DNA of 64,000 nucleotides from Aralia elata (Eukaryota; Streptophyta; Magnoliopsida; Apiales; Araliaceae). The number at the start of each line of letters is the position of its first letter. Position 1 is the stretch's first letter. Under the pieces are notes generated by a model. It was not told the origin of the DNA. It was given only the letters and a program-made list of their open reading frames with translations, and did no database searches. The translations under genes were made by a program, and so were the position numbers. Positions 21,174 through 31,891 of this stretch are shown in pieces. The stretch is taken from contig CM068385.1 of the NCBI GenBank assembly GCA_034770075.1, positions 55,622,746-55,686,745 of the forward strand, given 5' to 3'.

Positions 21174-24100
21174 CCTATTATATTGGGAAGACCTTTCTTG
21201 GCAACTGGAAGAACACTTATAGATGTGCAAAAAGGAGAATTGACCATGAGGGTACAAGACCAAGAAGTGACATTTAATGTGTTCAAAGCCATGAAATTTC
21301 CCACGGATGAGGAAGAGTGCTTTCGGTTGGATGTGGTAGAAAAAGTGGTGGAAGACGAGTTCTTGAGGAAATTGACTTCGGATCCGTTGGAACCTGTTTT
21401 ATTAGGGGAGGTTGACATGGATGATATAGAGATGATGGAGTTTCTTCACATTTTAGATACAGTGCCGAGAGTACGCAAATTTCAGATCCCTTATGAACCT
21501 TTGGAACTTACCGACAAATCCTTAGAACGTTTGAAGCCATCTCTTGAAACACCTCCTACTCTTGAACTTAAACCTTTACCGAGTCATCTGAGGTATGCTT
21601 ATTTGGGTGAATCATCTACTTTGCATGTTATTATTGCATCTATACTTAACGAATTGCAGGAAAGTAAATTGATTCGAGTCCTCCGGGAATACAAATCAGC
21701 AATTGGTTGGACCATCGCCGATATTAAAGGAATTAGCCCATCATTCTGTATGCACAAGATCCTTTTAGAAGACGATGCCAAACCGACAATAGAGCAACAA
21801 AGGAGGCTGAACCCAATCATGAAAGAGGTGGTGAAAAAGGAAATTTTGAAGTGGCTTGATGCAGGTATCATCTACCCCATCTCCGATAGCAGTTGGGTGA
21901 GCCCAGTCCAATGCGTGCCGAAAAAGGGTGGTATGACGGTTGTAGAAAACGAGAACAGTGAATTGATACCGACAAGGACAGTGACCGGATGGAGGGTTTG
22001 TATGGACTACAGGAAATTAAACAAGGCGACCCGCAAGGATCACTTTCCTCTACCCTTTATTGATCAGATGTTAGATAGACTGGCTGGACACGAGTACTAT
22101 TGCTTGCTCGATGGCTACTCAGGTTATAATCAAATAGTGATTGCCCCCGAAGATCAGGAAAAGACTACCTTCACATGCCCCTATGGTACTTTCGCTTTCA
22201 GAAGGATGTCTTTTGGCTTATGCAATGCACCTGCGACGTTCCAAAGATGCATGATGGCTATTTTCTTAGATATGGTTGAACGCAACATGGAGGTATTCAT
22301 GGACGATTTTTCAGTGTTTGGTGACACATTTGATAGTTGCTTGGAAAATCTGGTCCTGGTGTTGAAAAGATGCGTGGAGACCAATTTAGTGCTCAACTGG
22401 GAAAAATGCCATTTTATGGTGCAAGAGGGGATAATTCTTGGGCACAAGGTGTCATCAAACGGGTTAGAGGTAGATCGAGCCAAGCTGGAGACAATAGAAA
22501 ATCTACCTCCACCGACCACAGTCAAGGGAATACGAAGCTTCTTAGGACACGCCGGATTCTATAGGAGGTTCATTAAGGACTTTTCTAACATTTCTAAGCC
22601 CTTATGCAGCCTATTGGAGAAAGATGTGCCCTTTAAGTTTGGTGATGAGTGTCTTGCAGCTTTTGACTTGTTGAAGAGGAAGTTGACCACAACACCTGTA
22701 ATCGTAGCACCGGATTGGTCAAGGTCGTTCGAGTTAATGTGTGATGCTAGTGACTTTGCTATTGGGGCTGTTTTGGGCCAAAGAAAAGAAAAGATTTTTC
22801 ATGCCATTTATTATGCTAGCAAAACACTCTCTGATGCCCAACTCAACTACACAACTACTGAGAAAGAATTGCTAGCAGTCGTGTATGCATTTGACAAATT
22901 CCGGTCATACTTAATTGGAACGAAAGTGGTGGTGTTCACGGATCATTCGGCCATAAGATATCTGATTTCGAAGAAGGACGCAAAGCCAAGGCTGATTCGA
23001 TGGATACTTCTACTCCAGGAGTTCGATTTGGAAATTCGGGATAGGAAGGGGACGGAAAATCATGTGGCAGATCATCTCTCGAGATTAGAAAACAATGATC
23101 ACGTAAAAGGAGACAAAACGGTGATCAATGAGTTCTTTCCAGATGAGCAGTTATTTGTGATCCACTCAGAAGTCCCATGGTATGCCGACTTTGTCAATTA
23201 TTTGGTCAGCAATGTACTTCCTCCTGATTTGACCAGCCAACAAAAGAAAAAGTTTCTGCATGATGTAAAAAGGTACATATGGGATGAGCCGTTCTTGTTC
23301 AAACATTGTGCCGACCAGATGATTAGACGGTGTGTGCCACAAAGTGAAATTGAGAGTATTTTACATCACTGCCATGATTCGTTATATGGAGGTCATTATG
23401 GAGGCGAAAAGACAGCAGCCAAGGTGCTACAGGCAGGATTTTTCTGGCCAACGTTGTTCAAAGACGCCCACCACTTCGTGCAAAGGTGTGACAGATGTCA
23501 AAGGGTGAGAAATATTTCCAAGCGTCATGAGATGCCCTTGAATGCCATTTTAGAAGTTAAAGTCTTCGACGTGTGGGGAATAAATTTTATGGGACCATTC
23601 CCATCGTCCTTTAACAACCTCTACATCCTGCTTGCAGTCGATTATGTCTCTAAATGGGTGGAAGCAAGTGCGCTACCCACAAATGATGCCAAGGTGGTTC
23701 TTAAATTTCTGCAGAAAAATGTTTTCACACGTTTTGGCACCCCAAGAGCAATTATCAGTGATGAAGGAAGCCATTTTTGCAATAGGTATTTCACGGCTCT
23801 TTTAGCGAAGTATGGGGTAAACCACCGAATTGCTACAGCTTACCATCCCCAAACCAGTGGTCAAGCCGAAGTTTCAAACAGAGAGGTGAAACGAATTCTG
23901 GAGAAAATCGTCAATCCAAATAGAAAAGATTGGTCAGCAAAATTGGATGATGCACTTTGGGCCTATCGAACGGCTTATAAGACGCCCATTAGCATGTCAC
24001 CGTACCAATTAGTCTATGGAAAGGCGTGTCACCTACCGGTTGAGCTTGAACACAAAGCATATTGGGCCATCAGAAAGTTGAACTTCGATCTCGCAGCAGC

Positions 24101-24458
24101 TGGGGAAAAGAGGCTACTTCAGCTTAACAAACTCGATGAATTCCGGTTACAAGCATATGAGAATTCAAAGCTTTACAAGGAAAAAGTCAAAAAGTGGCAT
24201 GATCGAAAAATCATCGACAGGACGTTTGAGCCGGGACAAGCAGTGCTTTTATTTAATACTAGACTAAAGTTATTTCCAGGGAAGCTCAAGTCGCGGTGGT
24301 CAGGTCCTTTTATCGTCAAACAAGCATTCCCTCATGGCGCCGTTGAAGTTTTTGCAAATAATCCGGATGAGTCGTTTAAAGTCAATGGTCAACGATTAAA
24401 ACATTATTGGGGTGGTGGTGTTGATCGCCAGAAAACCTCGATCACTCTTGCCGATTGA
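21174..24458 (+). pseudogene. pol: Element A RT, RNase H and integrase
   Basis: About 1090 codons, open throughout. It starts in the protease tail (GRPFLATGRTLIDVQ). RT runs from about 21850, with WRVCMDYRKLNKATRKDHFP and FMDD at 22296-22307. RNase H spans about 22735-23060 (DASDFAIGAVLG, TTTEKELLAV, TDHSAI). Integrase has an HHCC finger (GGHYGG, CDRCQR) and a DD35E core in which the first Asp is Asn (GINFMGPF, codon 23583-23585). The second D (23760) and E (23868) are kept. KSRWSGPF is near the end. Enzymes copy RNA to cDNA and insert it in the nucleus. RT looks intact; integrase should be inactive. Confidence 0.92.
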
Positions 24459-24723
24459 AATTGAAATAGGGAGTAGTCAGGCTGAAAGACTTTAATTAAA
24501 GCGCTAGTTGGGAGGCAACCCAATTTTAATTGTTTTCTAGTTTAAATTTTATGATTATTAGGACTTTGTTTTATTTTTTATTTTTTATTTTTTTTATTTT
24601 TTTATCTTGTCGTAATTAGATGCTTTGTACTTAATTGTTATTGCTTGCAGGTCATACATCAAGGTTTGCACAGGAAGAAATAATCTAGACAAGCTTCACA
24701 GTGAAATTCCAGATTTGTAGTTC
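24459..24723 (+). ncRNA. Post-pol region of A with AGGCAA-loop hairpin
   Basis: AGCGCT (24500-24505) then TTGGG-AGGCAA-CCCAA (24508-24523), 50 nt after the pol stop; stem partners differ from B and C but pair. A T-rich stretch then leads to TTGCTTGCAG|GTC, whose AG ends at 24650, a good splice-acceptor shape. No gene. Confidence 0.65.
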
Positions 24724-24851
24724 AGCGTGGCCGCGCTCAAATTATGAAGATGAACAGCGAGCCCGCGCCATTCCCCAGATTTCAATTTCTCCACACTGTC
24801 AAACTGTGCGGGCGCGCCGCTTTTAAGCTGCAAAACTGCGCGGGCGCGCCG
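24724..24851. promoter_or_regulatory. GC-rich dyads of A between pol and extra ORF
   Basis: Four dyads, two of them degraded (GCGTGGCCGCGC, GCGAGCCCGCGC, GTGCGGGCGCGC, GCGCGGGCGCGC). They stand in the same place as the arrays of B (12824-13154) and C (34233-34434), with the A-type centre also seen in the A LTR. Confidence 0.65.
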
Positions 24852-25127
24852 CGATCAGTACCCAGTTTTTTTTACCAGTTTTGGAACCCGACCCGGAAGC
24901 TGCCTTATATTCCTATTCCATCTTGGACTTTCATTCTTCAGAAACCTATTCATATTCGAACTACTACTTCCCCTCATCTCTTCCTATCCTGAATCCAAAC
25001 CAAATCCGATCAACTATTTAACCATTCACGTAATCACGTCCTATATTCCCAAAACCTAAATTTTGTTTCTACCAACAATTCCTTTCTTTCAAACCCTAGA
25101 ATTCGAATCGTTAACCATCTACGGGAT
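24852..25127 (+). other. Leader of the A extra ORF
   Basis: C/T-rich untranslated sequence up to the ATG at 25128. No gene and no other structure seen. Confidence 0.5.
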
Positions 25128-26303
25128 ATGGCTCCAAAGAGGACTCGCGTGGTATCTTCTTCGAGTAGTAGCGACGAAGAAGTCGATGAAAGGGATGTGT
25201 TAGACACCCATCGGTTTGTCAATCTCTCCGCTCAACATAATTATTTAGATGTGTGGCTAGGTAAGAATTTTGTTCAAGAAAGAGGATTGAAGCCTGATGA
25301 CGACGATGGGATGATAAAGCGACAGATTAGGGGGCATGGTTGGACGTTATTTGTTGAATCACCTATGCCATCCCCGATGGCAATCGTTCAAGAATTCTAT
25401 GCCAACGCACGGGAAACACAAAATGGTATCTCTTATGTGTGGGGCAAGGAAGTGAGATATGATAAGAAAGCCATCAATGATCTGTACCATTTGCAAACAC
25501 GCCCTGAAGATGGTTCCGACTGGTTTGCTTATGAGCGTGCGAATATGGATTTGGATTTGATTGTTTCAGAGATGTGCAAGCCAGATACTCAGTGGACCAC
25601 TAAGGTTGGTACTACCCAGAAACTCCATTTCCCACACACAACCCTCAATCGGTACGCGAAGGCGTGGTATAGCTTTATCTGTGCTAGTATGCTTCCTACG
25701 CGGCATATGAATGACGTGACAAAAGACCGAGCTGTACTGTTGTATGGAATTCTAAAGAACAAACTTAATGATGTGGGAGCCCTCATTCACTCGTCCATGA
25801 TGAGATCTATGCGAAGAAGTACCTCTGGCGGAATTTTGCATGCTTCAATTGTTAGTCGTCTTTGCCTGGCAGTTGGGGCTACGTGGGACAGCAATGAGAC
25901 TTTGCTGCTGCCGATGAAGGATATTGATCATAATCACATCCGGAAGTATGTTGTCTGGGATGGTGGCGAGTCTCATCCGCGAGGGCTTAGATTTATCATG
26001 GGTAATACTGATGTTGAAGAAGAAGAGGATGCAGGACCAGATGAAGTAGCAGCTGCCAGGCCAGTGAATCCTATCATGTATGCCCACCAGGAACGTAATC
26101 TGCGTCGTCTTCAGAGAAGGATGGACGCTCTACATGCTGATTTCCGTACATATTCTATGGACTTTTCTGGAGCGTTGGCGCAGGCATTCAATCAGTTGGG
26201 TGTACAGGTCCAGTTTCCAACTTTTGGTTCCACTAGTTCATACCCACCACCTGATACTTCTCCCGAGCCTACTGCAGGAGATGATGATAATGCGGATGTT
26301 TAG
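25128..26303 (+). CDS. Athila extra ORF ('env' position), intact in A
   Basis: 391 residues, fully open. N-terminus MAPKRTR followed by a serine and acidic stretch. The core has RFVNLSAQHNY, VQEFYANARETQNGISYVWGK, RYAKAWYSFICASMLPTRHMNDVT, DRAVLLYGI, GGILHASIVSRLCLA, and VWDGGESHPRGLRFIMG. A helical Arg/Leu segment (ERNLRRLQRRMDALHADF) and a proline/acidic tail follow. Same family as B 10985-12220 and C 32900-34051. It has no visible signal peptide or transmembrane helix. It may be made from a spliced message (donor near 7283, acceptor near 24650). Possible roles include DNA or RNA binding; function is not known. Confidence 0.87.
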   Translation: MAPKRTRVVSSSSSSDEEVDERDVLDTHRFVNLSAQHNYLDVWLGKNFVQERGLKPDDDDGMIKRQIRGHGWTLFVESPMPSPMAIVQEFYANARETQNGISYVWGKEVRYDKKAINDLYHLQTRPEDGSDWFAYERANMDLDLIVSEMCKPDTQWTTKVGTTQKLHFPHTTLNRYAKAWYSFICASMLPTRHMNDVTKDRAVLLYGILKNKLNDVGALIHSSMMRSMRRSTSGGILHASIVSRLCLAVGATWDSNETLLLPMKDIDHNHIRKYVVWDGGESHPRGLRFIMGNTDVEEEEDAGPDEVAAARPVNPIMYAHQERNLRRLQRRMDALHADFRTYSMDFSGALAQAFNQLGVQVQFPTFGSTSSYPPPDTSPEPTAGDDDNADV

Positions 26304-26339
26304 GGGAGTTTCTTTCTTTCCCCTTCTGCTTTAATTTTT
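26304..26339 (+). other. Short spacer behind the A extra ORF
   Basis: T/C-rich spacer between stop codon and hairpin. No other feature. Confidence 0.5.
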
Positions 26340-26375
26340 ACAATGAGGGCATTGTCTATCATGAGTTTGGGGGGG
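26340..26375 (+). promoter_or_regulatory. Hairpin plus internal polypurine-like tract (A)
   Basis: ACAATG-AGGG-CATTGT (26340-26355) is followed by GTTTGGGGGGG (26365-26375), 37 nt behind the extra ORF stop. It copies the layout of the real polypurine tract module 1.05 kb downstream and may act as an additional plus-strand priming site. Confidence 0.6.
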
Positions 26376-26963
26376 TGTCAGTTACTTTTATCAGTTATTT
26401 TTATTTTTGTTTTTGTTTGTATCTGCATGATATTTAGGCATTTAGTTTGTTGCATCAATCCAAGTGAGTAGTTGGTATGAATTTTGGCTCGGCCAATGAT
26501 AAGTTTGGTTTTATTGTTTTAGCTTGAACAGTTTGAAAGTCGTTAGGAATGAACTAATTTTGATCATGAGAATAATTACGCTTATCATAACTTGAGTTAT
26601 TGGATAGCACGAATAATTTGATTAATTTGACTGTCGGGGTTCAAAGGGTTGCATAACTGATTTTTATATGAGAATTTGTTAAAGTATTGTTTGATAAATC
26701 AACAAAGAAGGCTGACTTAGGGTAGAAGCTGAGTTTGGGGGTTCGGTTCTAGTTTATTTAAAAAAAAAAAAATAATAATAATAATAAATGCGTTGACTAG
26801 TTGGGTTCGGTGGCCTTTATCACTCGGGTAATTAGATCCTTAGGGGTGTCTTAACACCTAGTGCCCTAAAATCATCTGGTTTGGGAGTCACTGATTGAAC
26901 ACTTGCTACATGGGTGATTCTGAAACGCGTAAGAGAACTTGACATTGCACAGTTAAGCATAAA
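26376..26963 (+). other. Element A 3' untranslated region
   Basis: No gene. It contains another GAGTTTGGGGGTTC tract (about 26733-26747) and an A-run with AAT triplets at 26760-26790. Confidence 0.5.
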
Positions 26964-26992
26964 TACGAGATGGAGCGTAAAACACACTCGGA
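26964..26992 (+). ncRNA. 29-nt hairpin (A copy)
   Basis: Sense-strand counterpart of the B and C hairpins: outer CGAG/CTCG (flanking pair weaker) around ATGGAGCGTAAAACACA. The inner stem has one mismatch (ACAC for ACGC). It lies 437 nt before the 3' LTR. Confidence 0.65.
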
Positions 26993-27389
26993 AAAAAGAA
27001 GAAAAAAAAAATGAAGTTAGGAATACATCTTGCTAGAATCTTCATGCTCAGTATTTGCTTGGTGTTAGCTAAATTTGTTGTATTTGCTTGAGTTGAAGTG
27101 AAACGTGATTATTCTTGTTATAAAATTGGTTATGTGGTTTTATTTTGAACCTTGGTCAGTTAACTTAATTAATGAACACACACGCACAATTTGGGGGATG
27201 ATAGGTGTTTATTGTTTGATTGATGGAGATTATTAGTTCCTATCGATTGGATTTTCTGTTTCAAGTTCATGGTTTGATATATCTGAGGCGAATGGTTAAG
27301 ATTCATACTGGTTATTGGTTGGATTTGTAGGCATGGTAGTTGTTAGTTGCATTTGTGTTAATGTGTTGCCTTATATTACATTGTTTTGC
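26993..27389 (+). other. Element A 3' untranslated region, last part
   Basis: No gene. AT-rich, with nothing else recognised before the polypurine module. Confidence 0.5.
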
Positions 27390-27429
27390 ATTGCTTGAGG
27401 ACAAGCAATAGTTCGAGTTTGGGGGTATT
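27390..27429 (+). promoter_or_regulatory. AGGA-loop hairpin and polypurine tract of A
   Basis: Perfect hairpin ATTGCTTG-AGGA-CAAGCAAT (27390-27409), then GTTTGGGGGTATT (27417-27429) touching the 3' LTR. The G-rich tract is the RNase H-resistant primer for plus-strand DNA. The hairpin is conserved in B and C. Confidence 0.82.
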
Positions 27430-28820
27430 TGATGAGTAGGTTTTATACCTACGAATTGGATACCATTTGATTGCACTATTGTTATTTTCCTTAAGTCGTA
27501 GTTACTTTTCATGTGTTGTTTTTGTGTTTGTGTAGGCACTTTGCATTTGGAACCAAAGTGGTGGGAATGGAGTGTTGAAGCAGGAAAGTTAAGAAAATTT
27601 TGCAAGTTGCTGAGCACCTGCGCGGGCGCGCAGGATTTACATTGGGAGGCAGCGCGGGCGCGCTTGATGTCAGGTTGACTATCTGTGCTGGGGTGCTGCG
27701 CGAGCGCGCTGGGTTTGTACTGTGGCTTGGCGCGGGCGCGCTAGTGCGTGTTGACTGAGTTAATTGTTAGTGTTTTAAAACAGAGTTTGATGTGTAATTG
27801 GATTTGGTTCTCTTTAATTAATTAGGGTTTTTATCAGATACTATAAATAGGTGTTTTCTAGTTGGTAATTAATCTATCTATTTTTTAGAAAACCCTAGTT
27901 TGGAGCTATTAGAGAAGACTTGAAGCAAGTTGGGAACAAAGAGAAAGCAAGGAGGAGCAGGGCAGAGATTGAAGGATTGCTTACAGTGTTTCTTCTCTTT
28001 ACTCTCTATTCTAAACTTTTTGATGTTATTAAACTTGTGCATGATGAATTCTAGTTTATTTATGAACTAAATTTCTTTTAAGGCTATAATGGATCTTAAT
28101 GCGTAGTTTTGAAAAGCATGCTTCTTTGAATATTATGATTAGTTATTTTTGGATTGTCTATTATGGTTTGTGCTGAATTACTTAATTATCTGGCCAATAA
28201 TTACCGGGTTATTCTATATGAATTTGAAAGATGAAGTATAGAAGTAAAACTGACCATAATAGCATGTGATTGTGTCTTCTGCTGTCGATGGAATTCATAA
28301 TTTGTGATTAGGATAGAGATATACCTATCACCGCATGTAATCAAAATAGGGAACTTGGGCTTTAAATCCTTTTTAATTGTAATTCACATAGAAATATAGT
28401 GAGTTAGTTATTTAGGGTGATTAACTTGAATCTATCAATTGTGGATTTAAGTTAAGTTGTTTGTGAAACATTGAAAGATGATCATAAATTGTGATGAGTT
28501 CCTGGTTAATAATCTAGAATAACTAGCATAATCTAAAGGGGAGCATGTTAAGTAAAATAAAGCATTAAGTGAAGTTGTAGTCTTAAGTCTTTAAAAATCT
28601 GTTTTCGACTAGTGTTAGTAATTTAATTTAGAATTAAGTAGTTAAATTCGAAATCTCAGAATTCATAAATCATTTGTTTACTAAAAATTGATTTGGTTTA
28701 AATTTGGAATTTATCATTATAGAGTCAATTCTTCTCCGTGGGACGATACTCTACTTTTACTTTATTACTTGTGGACTGCGTATACTTGCGTAATTTTGCT
28801 AGTATAGATTTTGGCAAACA
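27430..28820 (+). repeat. 3' (middle) LTR of element A
   Basis: 1391 bp, same ends and length as 5785-7175. It is followed not by target DNA but by AGTTTTTG, the first bases that normally follow a 5' LTR, then by an inverted pol scrap. So this LTR also looks like the 5' LTR of a lost second copy. Confidence 0.92.
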
Positions 28821-28872
28821 AGTTTTTGAAACTTAAAGGGCACATCTTTCTCCAATAGGCTGCATAAAAACT
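28821..28872. other. Joint: leader stub, inverted pol scrap, inverted leader stub
   Basis: AGTTTTTG (28821-28828) is followed by 39 nt (28829-28867) that are the exact reverse complement of A pol 22602-22640, then by AAACT, the inverted leader stub. The two flanking LTRs face each other through their U5 ends. Confidence 0.85.
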
Positions 28873-30270
28873 TGTTTGTCGATTTACCAATCAATAAATA
28901 CGTGCAAGTGTACACGATCAACAAGTAATAAAGTGATAAGAGAGTGTCGAACCCACAGAGAATTATTTAATAATAATTACCAAATACTAACTCATAATCA
29001 AATTAATTTTATTTAAACAATTCGATAAAAGATTTTGAATTTTGAAAATAAAGTACTAAACTAACTAATTACTAACTACCAAGAATTGAATTCAGATAAA
29101 AAGGCTTAAGATTACAATTTCCCTTAATGCTTTATTTTACTTAACATGCTCCCCTTTAGATTATGCTAGTTATTCTAGATTATTAACCAGGAACTCATCA
29201 CTATTTATGATCATCTTTCAATGTTTCACAAACAACTTAACTTAAATCCACAATTGATAGATTCAAGTTAATCACCCTAAATAACTAACTCACTATATTT
29301 CTATGTGAATTACAATTAAAAAGGATTTAAAGCCCAAGTTCCCTATTTTGATTACATGCGGTGATAGGTATATCTCTATCCTAATCACAAATTATGAATT
29401 CCATCGACAGCAGAAGACACAATCACATGCTATTATGGTCAGTTCTACTTCTATACTTCATCTTTCAAATTCATATAGAATAACCCCGGTAATTATTGGC
29501 CAGATAAATTAAGTAATTCAACACAAACCATAATAGACAATCCAAAAATAAACTAATCATAATATTCAAAGAAGCATGCTATTCAAAAAAACTACGCATT
29601 AAGATCCATTATAGCCTTTTTAAAAGAAATTTAGTTCATAAATAAACTAGAATTCATCATCCACAAGTTTAATAACATCAAAAAGTTTAGAATAGAGAGT
29701 AAAGAGAAGAAACACTGTAAGCAATCCTTCAATCTCTGCCCTGCTCCTCCTTGCTTTCTCTTTGTTCCCAACTTGCTTCAAGTCTTCTCTAATAGCTCCA
29801 AATTAGGGTTTTCTAAAAAATAGATAGATCAATTACCAACTAGAAAACACCTATTTATAGTATCTGATAAAACCCTAATTAATTAAAGAGAACCAAATCC
29901 AATTACACATCAAACTCTGTTTTAAAACACTAATAATTAACTCAGTCAACACGCACTAGCGCGCCCGCGCCAAGCCACAGTACAAACCCAGCGCGCTCGC
30001 GCAGCACCCCAGCACAGATAGTCAACCTGACATCAAGCGCGCCCGCGCTGCCTCCCAATGTAAATCCTGCGCGGCCGCGCAGGTGCTCAGCAACTTGCAA
30101 AATTTTCTTAACTTTCCTGCTTCAACACTCCATTCCCACCACTTTGGTTCCAAATGCAAAGTGCCTACACAAACACAAAAACAACACATGAAAAGTAACT
30201 ACGACTTAAGGAAAATAACAATAGTGCAATCAAATGGTATCCAATTCGTAGGTATAAAACCTACTCATCA
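28873..30270 (-). repeat. Inverted, chimeric LTR closing the A insertion
   Basis: From about 29105 to 30270 it is the reverse complement of the A LTR (TATA at 29851-29860, GC dyads 29957-30081). From 28873 to about 29105 the U5-side sequence is different from A, B and C while keeping the general Athila tail (GTGCAAGTGTACACGATCAA). So U3/R come from A and the end from another family. It ends CTCATCA at 30270 beside the duplication ATACA. Confidence 0.85.
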
Positions 30271-31851
30271 ATACACGCAAGTGCACGTGATCCACAAGTA
30301 ATATAAAGTAAGTAAAGTATCGATCCCACGAGGATTTGAATTGCATTTATGACTACAAACACCGATTTTATAATTATTTCGGTCTCTTTAAACAATTGAT
30401 TTTAGCAATGAGATTATCTAACGATTACTAATGAAACAAATAGAACAAAATATAATTGTACAAATACAGATTTTATGGGCTTGGGATTATAATTTCACTT
30501 ATTGCAAACTTAGATTTCCATGCTTCCTATTGTTACTAATTGATTATTGTAGAATGTTGGTCAAGAACACGAATGCAAAATATGGCCACCTCTCGATGCA
30601 CCATATTCATATCACACTAAATCCACAATTGATAGAATGAATGTGAACACCCTAGATGACTAATGCACTATATTTCTATGTGAATTACAATCAAGAGGGT
30701 TTAAGTACAAGTTCTCAATTGGCCACATATGGTGCTTCGGTATATCTCTATCCTAAGCACGAATCATATCTTCACGAGGAATGTAAAAATTATAAACATA
30801 TGCTAGCATAATTAGATCTCAATTTATATTTCCTTTCTCAATTCCATATAAATTATCACAGTAATTGGTGATCAAGCAATTAAACATGAAGTATAGATTA
30901 TGATAGACATTCATTTCATAACTAACTAGCAATAATAAGGAAGCATTTCAATTCTTAGCAATGCAAAAGATCCATTATAATCCCAAGAATTAAGTTTAGT
31001 TCATAATAACAATAATGGAATTCATCATACACAATTGGTTTATCATCATAATTACAGAATAGGAAAATTAATCAAAAACATAAAAAATTCAAGCTCCCTG
31101 TTTCCGTTCTGCAACTTCTGATGGTTTTCCAAGTTGTGTAGAATGTTGATTCCTTGCTTCCAATCTCCAATTCAGCATCCATATTGCTGCATTCTTCAGT
31201 TCCCAAATGCAATTTGTGCTCAGCTGGTAGTTTCCAAGTTTGAAGCTAGAATGCAGTAGACTATTCTAATTTTCGTGTAGGAGAGGAGCTGCTCCAATTG
31301 AATTCCAAATTGGTTAATAATACATGCTAAATTTGTCTTATTTTGACTTATTCTGATTCCCACTAATAAAGTTTAAACCCACTGATCCCTCAAAATCTGG
31401 CAATACATCATTTCTTGATAATGCTGCTTCGCTGGATAGAACGTGCTGTATGGTTGGCTGGCGACAGGCGCAGCTGCGTCGGCGCCCTTTGTAAAAGGGG
31501 CGCAGCTGCGCCAGGGGCAGGGAAGGAACAGGAGGGGCGCAGCTGCGCCGACCTCAAGGCCAAGTAGGGCGTAGCTGCGCCGGTTGTCAGTCTGCAGTTG
31601 TGTTGCTGTAGCCTGATTTCTCGATTCTCATGTCCTGTACAAGCACCAAATAATCAAATAGCTCCCAACCAACAAAAGCAATAAACCCCGTGTCAATTTT
31701 ACCAAAAACCGTGCAAAAGCCATATAATGAGAATAGTAAATCAAAACCGAAAGAGAGGGAAAAATGCATGAAAACGTACTAAGTAGCTATTAGATAAGCA
31801 ACAAATGAAACCAAATAGTATCCAATAAGTAGTTATGAGACCTACTTATCA
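30271..31851 (-). repeat. Rest of the element C 3' LTR
   Basis: It resumes after the duplicated ATACA and matches 40391-41950. It has a TG...CA edge at CTACTTATCA (31851), four GCGC-AGCT-GCGC type dyads at 31468-31580, and a conserved Athila tail at the left. A segment of about 20 bp present here near 30520 is missing in the 5' LTR. Confidence 0.92.
31468..31580. promoter_or_regulatory. GC-rich dyad cluster in the C LTR
   Basis: Four dyads centred on AGCT (GCGCAGCTGCGC and two one-base variants), also at 41568-41680. One copy has an extra flank CCCTTTGTAAAAGGG that recurs in the C gag-pol linker. Confidence 0.7.
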
Positions 31852-31891
31852 AATACCCCCAAACTTAAATTGTTGCTTGTCCTCAAGCAAT
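31852..31891 (-). promoter_or_regulatory. Polypurine tract and AGGA-loop hairpin of C
   Basis: The minus strand reads AAGTTTGGGGGTATT at the LTR edge, preceded by TTGCTTG-AGGA-CAAGCAA (31873-31890). Same arrangement as in A and B. Confidence 0.8.

Larger units (their letters stand above)
5785..30270 (+). mobile_element. Athila element A with a third, inverted LTR
   Basis: Plus-strand Athila element with LTRs at 5785-7175 and 27430-28820, interrupted in gag by element B. The inserted unit does not stop at the second LTR. It continues through a 52-bp joint and a minus-orientation chimeric LTR to 30270. The duplication ATACA lies outside 5785 and 30270, so the three-LTR structure integrated as one piece or was rearranged without losing its outer ends. 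Gag-pol is intact apart from B, two +1 shifts near the protease end and a catalytic D-to-N change in integrase. Confidence 0.9.

Noticed and set aside
25128..26303. Viral envelope glycoprotein behind pol
   Set aside because: No signal peptide, membrane span or cleavage site is visible in A, B or C; the protein matches the plant transposon protein family instead.
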